Shown here one piece after another: positions 25,301 through 40,300 of a stretch of DNA of 64,000 bases. A model generated the notes under the pieces. It saw only the letters and a program-made list of their open reading frames with translations. It did no database searches and was not told the DNA's origin. How positions within the stretch are numbered: position 1 is the stretch's first letter; every line of letters starts with the position of its first letter. The stretch spans positions 86,532-150,531 of the forward strand of contig CAADRB010000007.1 in assembly GCA_900708905.1 (NCBI GenBank), written 5' to 3'. This DNA is from Hymenolepis diminuta (taxonomy: Eukaryota > Platyhelminthes > Cestoda > Cyclophyllidea > Hymenolepididae). The position numbers and the translations under genes were made by a program.

Positions 25301-28300
25301 CAAATTAAGCCATAAACATGATTTTTTTATAGTATGACAAATCAGACACAAATTGCACAAATCAACTTTTGCGCGCACAATTCAATAAAACGCAAAAACC
25401 ATAAAAGTTAAGAGTTTAAGGTTTATGGTTTATTTACACTAAACCACACTCTTTGGTACGGGATATAAATAAAAATATGTTTCATGTATTTTTATAATAT
25501 TTCTAGGTTAAAATTACGTTTACATTTCAAAAATTTTCTATATTAACCTTCCCTCAAATTAAATTCCACTTTCTAGTTTACTGAAATCTAACCAAAAAGC
25601 CTTCAGTTGATTTGAAAAATATCAATGTTTGGGTCTTGAGAATATTCCAACAATTGGGTTAAGTATGCATTAATAATAGAAAATTTTTGGAAGTTTCAAA
25701 ATATTATCGTTCCGTTGATGTCCTGTCAATCTCATCAATTTTATAGAATGGCTGGTAATTATGCATAATTTAGAAGTTGGATTAATAGCCACGACAAATG
25801 ATATACCTCTTTGATCAAGTAATCGGAAAGATAGGGTAGTAACGGGAAAAACAATTATTTTGCGTAATTGATTTCATAGAGAGATAACCGAAACTCACGC
25901 CTCATCGTTGCTAAATCAGAAAACGAATACAATTAGAATATATTCTCAATGAAACATATATCTACTAATTCGATTAATAAAGAGCACCACTTTAGAAGTA
26001 AAAAGAAAGCTATTTCGATTAAGCATGCAAACTAAAAAAACGAACATGAACTCATCCAGAAACTCAGGGATCAGATTAGGGAAATAGATTAGCACCTGCA
26101 TATTGCTAAGAGAATTAAACCTCTAATGAAAAAATGGACAACCCAATGCTTCAAGAATTCAAATAAGGTGCGATTCTTGGCATCCTGATTCAAATTCTAT
26201 TGATTTATATTGTTATTTCACATTTCCAAGTACTATTTTGTGATTTAAAGTTTCTTGGCATTGCTATGGATAGTAAAAACAAGGCTGCAACAAATAAACC
26301 TTGTTACAGTCATGGCAAAACAATTCTGAAGAAATTAGACAATAGCACTAAAGAAGGTAAATAATGCACAAAGTAACACATTATCAGATAAGTTGAAAAA
26401 AAACTCTTCCTTTTAGAAAGCACTTCAGGAAAATAAATAAACTAAAGAACTAAACCAAAATATTTGTTTAAAGCAAACCGTTCAAATAAAGAAGTCACTT
26501 ATGATTAGAATTAAGGACCACAAAATGGAGACATATCAAAAGCTGTGTTCATGATCTCTGCCATAACGTAACCAACTAGGAATCCTGGTAGTAATCTAGT
26601 AATCGCGAAGTCAACAAGCTAGAAAACTCGGCAATATAGCAACTTTACACAGAAGCTAATAACTCACGGCTGATCACAAGACACGTTATAGTCAACACGT
26701 GTGTATTCACGAAACTCGCTCTCAATCGGTATCGGCTTGAACAAATAGGCATAATTATCAGGTGTCTTTTATCGGTGGGGAAATGAAGAAGAAGATCACA
26801 TTTTTATTCATAGAGGAAACGTTGAGAGCGGGGTAAAATGATTATCATTTCTTCCAACAGTCTCCAAAAGAAAATTTTAATAACAGACTCGCAAGCACAA
26901 AATTTAAAAATGAAAACGACTTCTTAATCACCAACTAAGATGACAACTTGGTGACAGAAATATAAGAGCAGTCATTTCTCTAAATTGACTTGTATATTCG
27001 ATTATTTGAAATTTGAGCGTATGAAACTAGAAATTACGGAACAATAAATGGTTCTCAGAAGTTAAACAATATTCTATTTTTAAAAAAAGCTATTGGCGAA
27101 GAGATTATTAATGTATAAACACATGAAATAAAGTATTCTCGGTCCCACGTACTGAAACACTTGAATTATTTGAATTCAGTGTAAGTAATGATTTGAAAAG
27201 TAGCAAATGTATTTGTGGAGCAGCAGCAAGAATAACCGAATGAAAAACTCGAGCCTAACAGACCAAAAACAATTTAGAAGCACATTAGTGACAATATGTG
27301 GTGTATCTTGTTGATAAGTTACCTCAAAAGAAAAAGAGTCTCTTCCGGAAAATATTTGGCCAGGAAAAATCACACCATAAAAGGCTGAAAACTGAAAATG
27401 AAAATTTTGACAAAAACTAATGAGCAATAGTTAAATATGGCGAAAATTGTACATATGAAAGCATTGCGCCGAAGCTTAAATCTATAAAACTAACCGGTTT
27501 AGACAAATTGGTTGTCAAAAAGTCAAACGGCAATCATTTACGGCGACACACCTGAATAATCCGAGTTGTTATGTATTTTGATGTAAAAGAAAATAGTTTC
27601 GCTGATCATAATATTGAAGCATGCATATACAATACGCATGCCAAAGTACTGTCATTTATGCTCCATTAGGCTGTCTGCGTTATAGAATGGAAAACCTAAG
27701 AAGTGACCCCCAAGCCCCGGTATCAAATAGACCAGCATATATATCCACCAAGCCAGAAGAACCAGGTTCGATGACTCTTGACACACAGTCAATAAATTCA
27801 AAAAACAGCCACAGAATTTGCAAATTACTTTTCCATCAGGGACAACAGGTAGCTACTTTTCTGCGCAAGTTAAATATTAGTGACACTCGGATTGATAACC
27901 GCTAAGAGACATTCTTATGCAATAATAATCTTTACAACTTGAAAAGTATTTCACATAATTCTTGTGGGATATCATTGAGATTATATTGCACAAACAACAA
28001 TGGCTGATCACATTTAAAAATTGCATCTTAGAATCCATACACAAAATGTACAGATATTAACGCAGAATAGGCTACAATTGAATATAGTTTTAAAAAACAT
28101 AAACCTTACAATAAATATATAACCAAGCATAGGCCCTAGAATTAAACGCCTTGTAAGAATCGCTCATCTAAAAAACGAACGAGGCTTTGTTGAACGAAAA
28201 ATCACAAATCCCCATATCGTTTAGTCTAGGCTGTAAAGCAGAGAAATCAAGTGTTATATTGATTCCTCTTCAACCAAAATGATATTTATTGATTTAATAA

Positions 28301-31300
28301 GATATATAATTTTTGAAAAAAAAAGCCAAAGAGCACATATATCATCGTATCATACAATTTAGAACAGAAGTTTACAATACTTATTATTCATGTTTTCCGG
28401 TATTTGTTTAGATTATAGCCTCACTCGCGGCAGATGAAACATTCAATTTTTTGCTATACAAATTTTGTGCGTTTAGGCAAAGAAAGATTTATTTCACCAA
28501 GTATCACATGCTTTATGGGTTAATTATGGATGAGAGAGTAAGGCAAAGAAATATAGGCTCAAGGAACGGCATGATGATTTGAATACATCAAGTCAAGAAG
28601 GAGTAAATTGAAGTTATCGGTTTTAACCTTGAAAGAGGAATTGATGCAAAATGTTTCGCAAAATCCTAACATACTTCTACGAATCGCATACACATACATA
28701 GGCACTGAAATTGAACTAGCATCACTCTTCTGACGCATAAAAGTCTAAACTAATCGTGCTACCATATACCATCGATTAGAAATGCCGTGAGTGATAATAA
28801 GACATTTTGATATTTACTTTAATTATTCAAGTACTATTCTACAAAGGCAAGGTAAGAAAGGAATCCATCCAGGGATACTAATAAATACAACATATTTCTG
28901 AACCTTGGATAATAATAGAAATAATATTGAAAAAGAACACTTGCGGTATCTGTGGGAAAGTGAAAAATTAAGACACACATAGAAGAAGATCGTAGTGGAT
29001 AAATCGAAATGAAACGTCAATCATAAAGAACTTAAACAATGCGCATACAAGCTCTCAACTATTTAACAGATGCATAGCGTAAGTGGCAAATTTACTCACC
29101 GGGGGCTAAATAGTCAAACATGATTTCATGTTATGTGACTTTAAAGTCATTAGGCTTTCTTTTTTATACAAAAATGGACAATTTAACCACAGCCGTAGAA
29201 TAATTTCAAATAAACACTTGTATTATAATAAGGCTATACAATTCCCATCAAAATCTTTTAAAAAATATTGATAGCTACGAATTTCCCTATCCAAACTCGC
29301 ATCATCCTACTTTCACCATTTTGATAGAAAATGTACCAATAATTCAAAAGAGATTTTGCTTCACACTTTATGTACTTTATGTATTCATCTTGAGTGAAAT
29401 ATTTTTTTTCTCTGCTAATCCACCAACCTGCTCACGGCTGTAAAATACAAATGTATCAAAGTGGCATGACCAACCGATCAACAAGCTCTAAGTATCGCGA
29501 ACATGAACTTACCCAGAAACCAAGCGATCAAATCATGTAAATCGAGCATTGGAATGGAATGATGTATAACCATAATAAAGAAAGCGAACAAATCAATGTT
29601 TTCAGAATTCAAGTAAAACTCTTCACACCTCTAACTCCATCATATACTTCTATTCGACCCCCCCCCCCTCTCCCCTCCATTTATTTCTATTCGGAAAATT
29701 TTTAATTCTGCGTACTTAGATGTTAGCCCAAGATTTTAACTTTCATATGCTTTTAACCTACCTTGGCTATTAACAGTGAGAATCCTGTGTGAAAACCTTC
29801 CCATACTCCCGGTGTATTATAAGGACATAGATCAAGTGATCTTGAGATAGAAACTGGCATATGATATACGGTGTAATAATATAGTGCCATTAAAAATTAT
29901 ATACTGAAATGAGTTTCGTGAGATAAGCCTAACCCCTGATGTCTACGTGGAAAATTTGATAAAAGTAGATGTGCGCAATTATAAACTCATAAAAGAAGAT
30001 AAAGAAATCCTGGATATGAATTTTGCAGCCAGAGAAAGATTAATTAAAGAGATTAACTGAGTAGGTTAAACATATCTGCTCGAGAAAGTGCAAAATGATA
30101 AAAGAAATAGCTTTAAAGAATTATATCTACATTATGTTATCTAGCTTTAATTACTTGCGTATCAATTGTAACTTTTTCATATGAAACTATGCCTCGAAAA
30201 GCTTTTCACATAATTTTATACGGATTTATCAACCTTTCACACTTTTGAGATAACAAAGACTATCTACTTTAATCTTACCATATAACTCCTTGCATGAAAT
30301 TAGAGTCCTACATGACTAATTTGGCTAGAATTATTCAAGCAGTCATCCTCTTCTGGGTTGGGAATTTGTCGTCTTGGGCGTAGGAAGCAATTTCATGCAA
30401 TTACATGAATAGTTCACATTAATATGAAATCATACTACAGCAATACATGGAGATAGAGCAAGCAGAGCTCCTTATCTATAAGAGCTAATATCGTATAGAG
30501 AAAATTATCAAAAAACAATTTAATTAAATTATGAATTAATTAAAAATACCCTCCGGATAAGACGAATTACAATTGATTCAAATGCAAAGGCTTAAAGAAA
30601 TTCCCTGATAAATATTAAAATTTGTTGCAAAGGACAGAAAGGGAAGGTGAAAAGATGTATAATATATCATTCGTGAACAAACTTGAATATCTTACCATTA
30701 TTTTAAGCGGAAAGGAAAGAGAACTTGGTGAATAAATATAATTTCTCAAAAATTAGGGTATTTTGACAATACTGTAACATATTTTTGTGTAGCTTTAACA
30801 GTCTTTTCTGCACTATCATTCCGGAATATAGATAAATTTGCAAGTAGAGTACCTTTTTTCCCCCCAATATATGCAATTTAGTTTCAAATATTTTAATCCA
30901 TCATTGGGAATAACATTTCATATTAACAATTTATTTCAATTAAGTTAAAAATTAGTTAGTTAGTTAGTTATGTAGGAAAGTTTAAGGTTCTCCATTTTCT
31001 AAAAAACCATTGAGTTTAATTTGCCAAACATAGCCCATAATAGAACTTGTAAGGCTAAGTTTGACAGGTATTCTTCTAACGTTGAGAAATAATATGATCA
31101 AAAAATGTTAGAGAATAATAAGTTAATGTTTTCTTGGTGTTGGGTAATAAACAGTCTATTTTATGATCCATTTAAAGTGAGTAAACTTGAGGTAGACGAA
31201 ACGAGACTACTTAAATTGGTCAATAAGTCTACTTAAATAATAAAAAAGTTCAACACTTACAGATGAAAGCTGCCCAGCAACCTAAAATTTAGGTGACCTC

Positions 31301-34300
31301 TCGAGTTATTTCAGTTGAAATAATATGTACATAATGGTCGTATGAAAGAACAAAAGTGATAGGAGGAAACAGATTATAGTTTAGCTTTACTGTGGGTAGT
31401 CAGTTCTCCTATTCTGCAGCTGATTCATCGAAGTTAATCCGAACATGACAAGCACAGATAATGCACATAGGACCGTCCGGATTCTTCATCCTTTCCGCCA
31501 CCTTCATCTTTAAACATCCATACCGTTTTGTTTTCCCACTATCTGATTAAGACTGTGGTAAGAAGGTAGCTAAAGCACGTCAGTTGGAGTTCTTCAAAGC
31601 CAAAATCCAATGTGATAGGTAAAAGCACAACATCAACCGATTTAGAAAATACAAAAGCGAAATATGGAGAAAAGAAAACGTATGCGAAACGATTAATCTG
31701 ATAACGACTGATTTGAACGAAATTGTTAAGCGCATAATACAACTTACTTCATAATACTAGTGACTTGATTTTCCAAACCTTCAGATTCTCAATTTGTCTT
31801 TACAATAGGTTAAACAGTTCAAGAACAGGATATGATAAGGGTAAACCGACCCAAAAAATGATCCGAAGGAAGACAATTTCAAGAACAATCTTGTCTCAAC
31901 GACCGAATAATATCAACTCGACCTTGAATAACAAGTCAATGTAAGTGTAGTCTACATTGCTGAGAAATGAATTATACAAGAATAATTATCAAAAATTGAT
32001 TTATGCATTGTTGAAAGTTATATTCGCAATCTGCAAAGTTAGGGATGGGTAAAAAAACACTTCAAACACATTGTTAACTTTTATTTCAACTACATCTAAA
32101 CGTTGTTTTTTACGAAAACAAAAGCAACGCAGTACCTTCCAAAAAGTCACCTTTGATACATTCGCAATATTTTACCTAAGTGCATCTAATTACAAGTGTC
32201 TAACCGCGCCAAAAGAAGGCCGAAATCAGGTCAACAAAAAGTGCACATCGACCTAACAGTGGGGAAAATGTTAATTGGAAACAAATTTAAAAGGACAACT
32301 TACAACTTTTTGATTTCAATATGGAATTAAACATTACCCTTCTAGCATTTCGAAAGTAATGAAAATAATTCTAAATGAACTTTAACCATTCAAGAACTAC
32401 ATTAACCTACAATAATTTTAGCCGTCGGCGGCACTTATACTTAAATTAATTTTAAGTGTTGCATTTGACACGTTTGAGACGGAAGCTATTATTTTAATTT
32501 TAGCTTTTCCAGGGTTCATTTCATGAGTCAACGCAATAGCCACTAAGCATGGCACATGCCATCAGATGAGAAGATATTGAATAGTCGAGATAAACTACAC
32601 AACTTCCAAATCCATCTACCAACACTCAATTTGGGTATAAGGGTAGCATCATGGAGACTCTCCGGTAAGAAGCTCGAATTATGTGCCTTCTCCCTAAAAA
32701 GCCAGACAACCAGTGCAGTTAGCCATCCACGCCATGGGGTGCGTGGTGATGGGCACTAAACCTGTGACTTCTGACCTAGTATAAAACACATTATTCCTTA
32801 CGCCACCGCCATTTCGGTTATTCCTGAACTGTTATAACAATATAATTGATTTGACTTATACCTCAAATATGGAGTCGTCCCAGAATAAATAAACATTATT
32901 ACTTACCATTTCGACAATCAGCTTATAGTCTTTTTATAACTGTTATTTTCCCGTAAATTATTAGTAGAAAAAGAACCATTTCAAGGCCGCCATTTAACGA
33001 GAATTGAATGAATGACAGAAATGCATTAAACAACCATTTAAAAAATGAAATTGCAGTACGAAATCTATAGGGATCACTATATTTAAAAGTAGATAAGAGG
33101 ATTATAATTGCTTCTAAGACGTCATACTTACATAATAAAATTTAAGCACTGAGAATTTAACAGATTCACTAGCATTAAAAAACAGAGACAGTATGTGAAT
33201 GGGCTTGGAAATGGATAAAGATAGAGCTAAGGGCAGGATTTTGCGTGACAAAATGGGATAAAATGCGCTTTATTTTCTCGGATAGACCAGGTGAATAATT
33301 TGAAGAATATTTATTTAATCGTTTTGGGGACCTAAAGTCGGTGCACATTAATCAGTAGCATGCATTCAGTTTGTTTTATTAAAATGTCGTTTCAAAGAAA
33401 GGTATATAAATATCAAAAATATAGTAACTCAGAGGGGAGGCGAAAGTGAAATTTGGCGACTTTAGCAGAGACCAAGGGATTCTTTTTAGCATTATTTGCA
33501 AGCGTCGCCTCTTTGTCTTGTAAGAAATTCATGACTCGGTTGGAGCTAAGTTGTAAAGGTGAAGTTGTACCATATATCGAGTTTCGAATGCGCAACTTTG
33601 TAATTAATTCTTCATTTAGCAAATTCGTTCGAATTCATATGAGGGCACAAGAAAGCACACACGCGAAATTAGCATGTTCAATCTTCAAAGTTGATCAAGA
33701 GAGCTCACATACATGTTAAAAACACTAGTAAACAATTGCATGCAGTACATTCACAATGATCGAATCTTTGTAGTTATAGTTATTAATATATCATTTACTG
33801 CCATGTGCAAAACGGCCTAATATTTAGTATTGAGATGATTCCAGTAATAAGCAGTCCGAAGACTTGTTACTTTGTGGATTAATAATGCAGCAATAGCAGG
33901 GCAGATGTTTACAGATTAATACTGCAAAGAAACCGTAATCACAGCTAATGTAAACAAACAATCTTACAATGTCCCATTGGATAATTTATTTGTGATTTTA
34001 CGACTGAGCATACAAAATCTCAGGCGCTTAAGTGTATTAAAGAAGGTAATAACATTGGTTTTATTAACGTGTTTTAAGTAATGATCAAAATGGGACTAAC
34101 GTTAACGTTGGGTTCCTGTCCATCCGACGTTCTAGGATATTGTGAGTTTTACTTGTATATGTTCTATTGATAGGAAAAGCCATTTGTAGACATCTAAAAA
34201 TGCTAAATCTAGGGCGAAATACACGTTTATTGACGCCCAATTTGGAAAATAAAGACATATTGAGGGTCTCTTAGAGTGAAACATTCATCTCTCTGATAAG

Positions 34301-37300
34301 GCAGATATATTGCATATTTTAATCGGCGGATGTGCACAAATAGAACTCCATTTAATGATAATTTATAATTAAGGTAATTTTTCAACTAACTGCACTGCAA
34401 ATTTAAAGACGGGAGTAGCATCAGAACCCAACCTTAAACTTGTCCAGTTTTATTTGCAAATGAGATGCGGAATCTAAAAATTGAATCCTCGATAATAATT
34501 TTATAGATCAAATAGACAAGCAATAGCCACCTAATATTGACTATCTATAGAATCGTGGGGTTTGTCAACAAAGATACAATATAAATTAATACGAAATTCC
34601 AAAACTCATGGAACAAAGATGTCACTCTTAGTTAAAACAGCATAACAGTTTAAATATTTAAGATTTAATACGCTAAATAAATGTGAACGTGACGGTTAAA
34701 CCACACATATAAAAGTTATTATAATCTACAATAACAAAAATTTTCCAATTTTTAATTGTGGGAGGCAGTTAACATCGAATTAACAGAGTCCAAAATATAA
34801 CAAAGAGAAATGCATCAAAAATACATAGAGAGCAAAGTCAAGATATCAAAGAGTCTTATTTTTTTATTTTTGGACTCGAGTTGTATACTATTTATTGAGT
34901 GTACAGCTCATTTTCCAAGGTTCAAGCTTCTCGATTCGTCCCCTGGATTGCAGCAAATCCTCGTCTACGATATTCATTGCTTATTAACAGGTATTTTTTA
35001 TCAATACGGGTCGAGTTCTTGCCTTTTAAATTCATTTTTTCTTCCAATGGTTGTGAAAGTAAATGGTCTTACATGATATCTAACAGTTTATAGTTCTAAC
35101 ACAACGGAGATGAGGTAGGTTAAAAATTTAAGTCAGCAGAGCTCCGTAACCTGGGTTCACTCAATGTGAAAACTTGAGTATCACCACGCAAACAAATAAA
35201 AATTTTCAACCAAACAGTAGGCAATGACAAAACTACAACAATCATAATTGCAGAGCTCTACCACCAATTTAATTATATGATTGAATTACGTTCTCTGCAC
35301 AACTGAAATTCACTTATGTACGTCTGGCGTTGACAAGACGAGAGCTGCACATGTTTTCAGCGAAATTTGTAAACTATGACTATTAAATAAAGACTCCGCT
35401 CAGCTAATATGTGGTGATTTAGACCTAACTCCCCACGAAGATCTTCAGACGTTTCAAAATTCAGCAACAAATTATCAGCATACTACGAAGTTTAAAATGA
35501 GGTGTTCGAGTGGAAAGATGATTATGAATTAGTAAATACTCAGATTGATAACTATTAAGCAAAATTGTAGGTACCAGGATCTATAAAGGAATCCCAAGCG
35601 GTTTAAGAAACTGCGTACACAAGTTAATATGCTAATCAAGGGTTACACATGATTTATGGTATAAATATTTTTTCCCCAATTACAACGCGGTATCTTGCTT
35701 GATGTGACTTTGATCTCCTCGGCTATGTAAGGCGGATTTCGTTCTCCAAGTTATAACTGAGAGTGAAAAGAAACTAGCAAGGCTACTACCTAACAAATAA
35801 AGTGCAGACCTGAAATAGTTAGTTTACGAGAGAATATGAGAACGCTGTTAAGGTAAACTCAAAATTTACGCATGATCTAACTGAGAAAACTATATCGATC
35901 AAATAAGGCAAAAGAAACAAAAATTCAGATCGAGTAAGTAAATAAAGTGTGTGAAATTTATAAAATTTGTTTGCTGTTCTTATTAAGATGCCCAAGTTAA
36001 TTATCCTTACCGCCAGGACTAATTATCAGAATGGTGAATAAGAGATGAAAAAGTGTACGTAATTTATGCAAGAGGAAACAATTACTCTGGCTCGGATACA
36101 TGATTACCTATATTATTAGAATGGATCTGCCTTTGGCAAACTGATAGAGGAAATGTGAGAATGATAACATATGCCAAGTTTTCGAGGTGAAGAAATCTAG
36201 GAAAATCCCATTAGGGAAAAGATCTGGAGTGGGAAATATAGCTTAAGTTCATCCATTAAAACCCCAAAAACGCAGTCTGAAACGAAATAAAGGGCAATAA
36301 GGCCACGGCGAGATAAATTAGTTGTTTGGCCTTCAAGATTCGGATGAAGATAGTCCATTTTGACACCTAATATACACTTTTGTTATGCGATTAGTTGGAT
36401 TCGCAAAATGAGATTGGAAAACCGGTCTATAAACAAGAGCTTAGGAATAACAAAAGCTATGAAGAACTGAGATATTCAAAATCGACATTCATTGTCACAT
36501 ATGAAGATGGGAAATGCATATGGGGGAGAAAAAATCAGCTACAAGAAAAATCCAGCAATTATCAGAGAATTGCTGGTAATTAGCGCCCAATATACAGCAA
36601 TCATCCAGTGAATCACCATCTCACGTCTACGCAGACATTATGAACATTTGAAGAAAAGTAGGCAATACGAACAAAATGGTTCTTTCAGCCAAATGTCGGT
36701 TGTAAAATTGCAATATTTCACTCAAATACTAATGAAATGAATTCTTGATAATAACGTCAACATTTATATAAAATAGAGAAGAAAATATGGTAATAAATAA
36801 TCAATATGTAATTATAGATAACGCAATAAATTTAACCAAAAATAATAATTGAAAAAAATTGCAGCACAGAATGCGGAGAGAAATAGTTTGACGGTGAAGA
36901 CATTCAAGATATACCATAGACTATTTTCAAGATGCTAATAATACAAACAGAAGAATCAACATACAACAGATCCCGCTGACATGCAAACGGAAGCCTATTT
37001 TGGGATCAACAAAATCCCGACTATTTAAAGAATGTTATCTTTTACATCGATAGAACACAGAAAACAGCTAAAAAGGATTGAAAAGTTATCTGACTCCTCA
37101 GGATTTATATATACAACTTTCATCCCAATTTATGCCAAAGTAAAACAATAAAGTGGCAACAGGACTTCGATTTAAAACAAACAATTAAATCAATTACAAA
37201 TTTCAAGGACAATGCAGGCTTAATACCTGGTCAACTTAAATGCCGGAATATACTTTCGACAATAAGCCCGCATTAAGTGACAAATACGAAATAATAAACA

Positions 37301-40300
37301 TGCTCGTGAAAGTGGAGACACAAATCGAGTTATGATAAACAAAATTTCTCATAAACCGAAAAGCTTTCGAGCCCTTATAGCTAACGCGTAAAGCCATTAG
37401 TACCAGAGTGTTGGAGTTGAATGACTACGCTGGATGAGTCACATAAGAGTCAGTTTATATGCTGCGGCAAAATAAGTCACGCAATACAAAACTGTCTGAC
37501 CAATTGGCAATAAACACAACAGATTACGCAAAAAGCCACAGTGCATCATGAACTATCATGACATTTTTGGCAAACGACGACGATGCAGTAGTAGGGGCAA
37601 TGTTACCCTTAAGAAATGCAGAAATAGCAAGGGTTCCAGTGGGATACGAAAGAGGACTATCTTTTGTGCATGTGTGTGTGCATACATGGGAATTTCAATC
37701 GGTAATATAAGGGTAGAAGAATTGTTACTTTTCTAAATGAAAGATGCCATTCAAAATTCGTTAAATACAATTTAAGAATTGTAGGATATATAACGAATGA
37801 TAAGAATCCAGAGATATTTCTTAATCAGAAATCTTCCAATCAAGTTTCGATGGAATGACACGGTAACAAAAAACCTAGACAACAAGGTGTCACCAGGGAC
37901 AAAGATTTCAAAAATATATTACAGTCCTTTGTAAAAAATACGACTTTCGGTGTAAAAACTCACATTTTTTATTCCTAATTTGACCGACATGGAGTAAAAT
38001 GCATCTACTTGTTTATGGTTGTAAGAAAAGTGAATCAAGTGCCCAACAAGCTCTGAATATCGTGGACATGAACTCACGCAGAAACTCAAGGATCAAATCA
38101 TGAAAATTGAGCTTTAGAACAATTGGATATTACGGAATGAAGTATACCCATTACTAGAAAGCGACAACTTCATGGTGCTAGAATCATACTGAGGTACGAC
38201 TCTTGATATTCTGACTTCATTACATACTCTTATTCGATCACCTGTTTCCGTCTACATTGGGCTATTCCACTATATTGTGCGTTCAAATGCTACTCCATTA
38301 TTAACACTAGGCCTTACTAGGGACAATAATGAAAACCATGAATCACTGAATGTGCACTGATGGATGTCGATCGAACGACCTCGTTGATTGCTACACTCGT
38401 CGACAAGCACTCTGCCTACTTAAGTTAGTGTTGTACTAAAATGAACTTTTGATTTAGATTCCTAGAAGTTAGATTACTTATAATGTTAACCGGAAGTCTG
38501 TCTATTCATTTTGTTTTACAAGTGTAAAGCCTTTTATCACTAGGCCATGATAGTAGAAGTCTTAGAAAGTAAGTAGATCACCAAACTGTTCACTGATGTA
38601 TTTCGGTGCTATTCAATAAAAGAAGAGGTTAATTTGTCAATTAAATTTTATGGAAACTGGAATTCAATGGGCAAATCAGTCTTTGCTATACCGGAGTAAA
38701 TGAAGAGACGGACTTGGCACACTTTGTTCATTATTCATAGAGGTATTGGCTGTTAAGACGTATCAAAGGAAAGTGAAATAGTGACAATTTTGGAGATTCT
38801 TCTAGCCTAATCCCTCTTTTTGCTATAAACTGTATTTCGCAATTATTAGAGTATACATAGAAGAACTCTAATCAAGTTGAGCCAGATATTATCATGTTAA
38901 ATTTCTGCTTCAATCTGATTCCCACTCCTCAATCAATACTGGAATGCTTGACCGTATTCAAATGCTTTCAAACAGTGAAAAATAAAAAAAAATAGCTGTC
39001 ATGCTATGGGATACTATAATGAAATAATAAATTTAATTTAGTCAATTAAAACAAGGAGATTAACATACTTGTCATTGTGCCTGTAAAAGCACTGAACTGC
39101 ATGCGGATATTCATATAAAGATCCTCACTATATACAAAATGAAATCTTCAAACCTTTAAACTAACAAACAAATGTAAAGTTTCATGTCAACGTTTTATGA
39201 GTTGATCGTCTAAATAGTAAACGTGACTCACTTAACAGACTGCCACATAAAAGAAAATAATATGTAAGATTATTTTTCGCCCTTTAATTCTCCTTCATTC
39301 CAATGAGTTTGTTTAAGTGAATTGATTAACGCGCGTACAAAAAAATCGACCTATCGATAGGAAATGGGCATCTTATTTTGACATGGTGGTTTTGTCGGAT
39401 TATATTTAAAAACTAATGCAATTACGCAGAGATTCTAAGTACCGGATTAACCTACAGAGGAGAGTAGATCATATCAGGGACGAAGAAGTTGATTAATAAT
39501 CGTCGCAATGTTGTTTAATAAATTTTGTGATTTGGTTAGTTATACTTCCAAATTTCACAGAACTAATTAGAAAATGTTGATAAGATTGATTTAGAGGAAG
39601 CAATTCGACAATCTTAGCAGATAAATAATGCATGTTAATTAAGTATCAGGGTAATTAACGACTCCACAAGATTAGGGAAAAGGTAAAATTTACATTTAAA
39701 TGAGAGCCATCACTCGATCGAATGGAAAATAAATTAGAATTTGGTTTCACTTACTGTTTAGGTAAGAAATGCAAAGGGAAGGAAATATCTTTCTGATGCT
39801 ATGTGAAAACAAAGTATTTGCATTGCTAGTATCCTTTCAAAATACATTATCACCATATCTGCGGTTTTTAGCAGATGGAATGGGCAAAAAAACACAAACA
39901 AAATAAGAAATAGTGAATTATTTACCTCAGAGTCCCAAGAATTTTGAGGAGAAGATCGCAATTCCAGGGAAGAATCTCCAGGTTCAAGGGGAATCCAATC
40001 GGTTAACATCATCACCTCTCTATGCTGGGGTTTTCCAGTCTCTTCTGAAGCTGCCTCAGTGGGTTTTGAATAACCATTTTGTTTTGGTTCCTTCTGAAAT
40101 GAAAGTAGAAAGAAGATAAGAACAACACAATATTATAAGAAGTTACAACATCACATCGGGTCTCTTGAATGCCAAATTATATGGTCAATCAATCAGTAAA
40201 AAATTATATACCTGTTTATCTCAGTGTTTATTCATCACACATATTCATCATCAGTGAACACTCTTACGGAGCTCTGTTAATTTAAAATTTTATCACCTCT

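Larger units (their letters stand above)
24328..39925. other. Ankyrin gene intron 5 (15598 bp)
   Basis: This is the largest intron. It contains three family E copies, a reverse SINE, a family A copy, a degraded family B copy and a weak Gag-like relic, all listed separately. A TTAG run (TTAGTTAGTTAGTTAG) lies near 30954-30970 and a 10-C run near 29659-29669. Elsewhere I see no exon. Confidence 0.6.

Noticed and set aside
27621..27905. 94-codon plus-strand frame and a nearby GGTTCGATGAC resembling a pol III B box
   Set aside because: No matching A box at the right distance and no second copy in the window; the open frame has no motif.
30954..30970. TTAG tandem run as an internal telomere-like sequence
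   Set aside because: The unit is TTAG, not the flatworm telomere unit TTAGGG, and there are only about four repeats.
33453..33719. 88-codon plus-strand frame with a signal-peptide-like start
   Set aside because: It has no in-frame ATG before the hydrophobic stretch and no acceptor; an equally open frame lies on the other strand.
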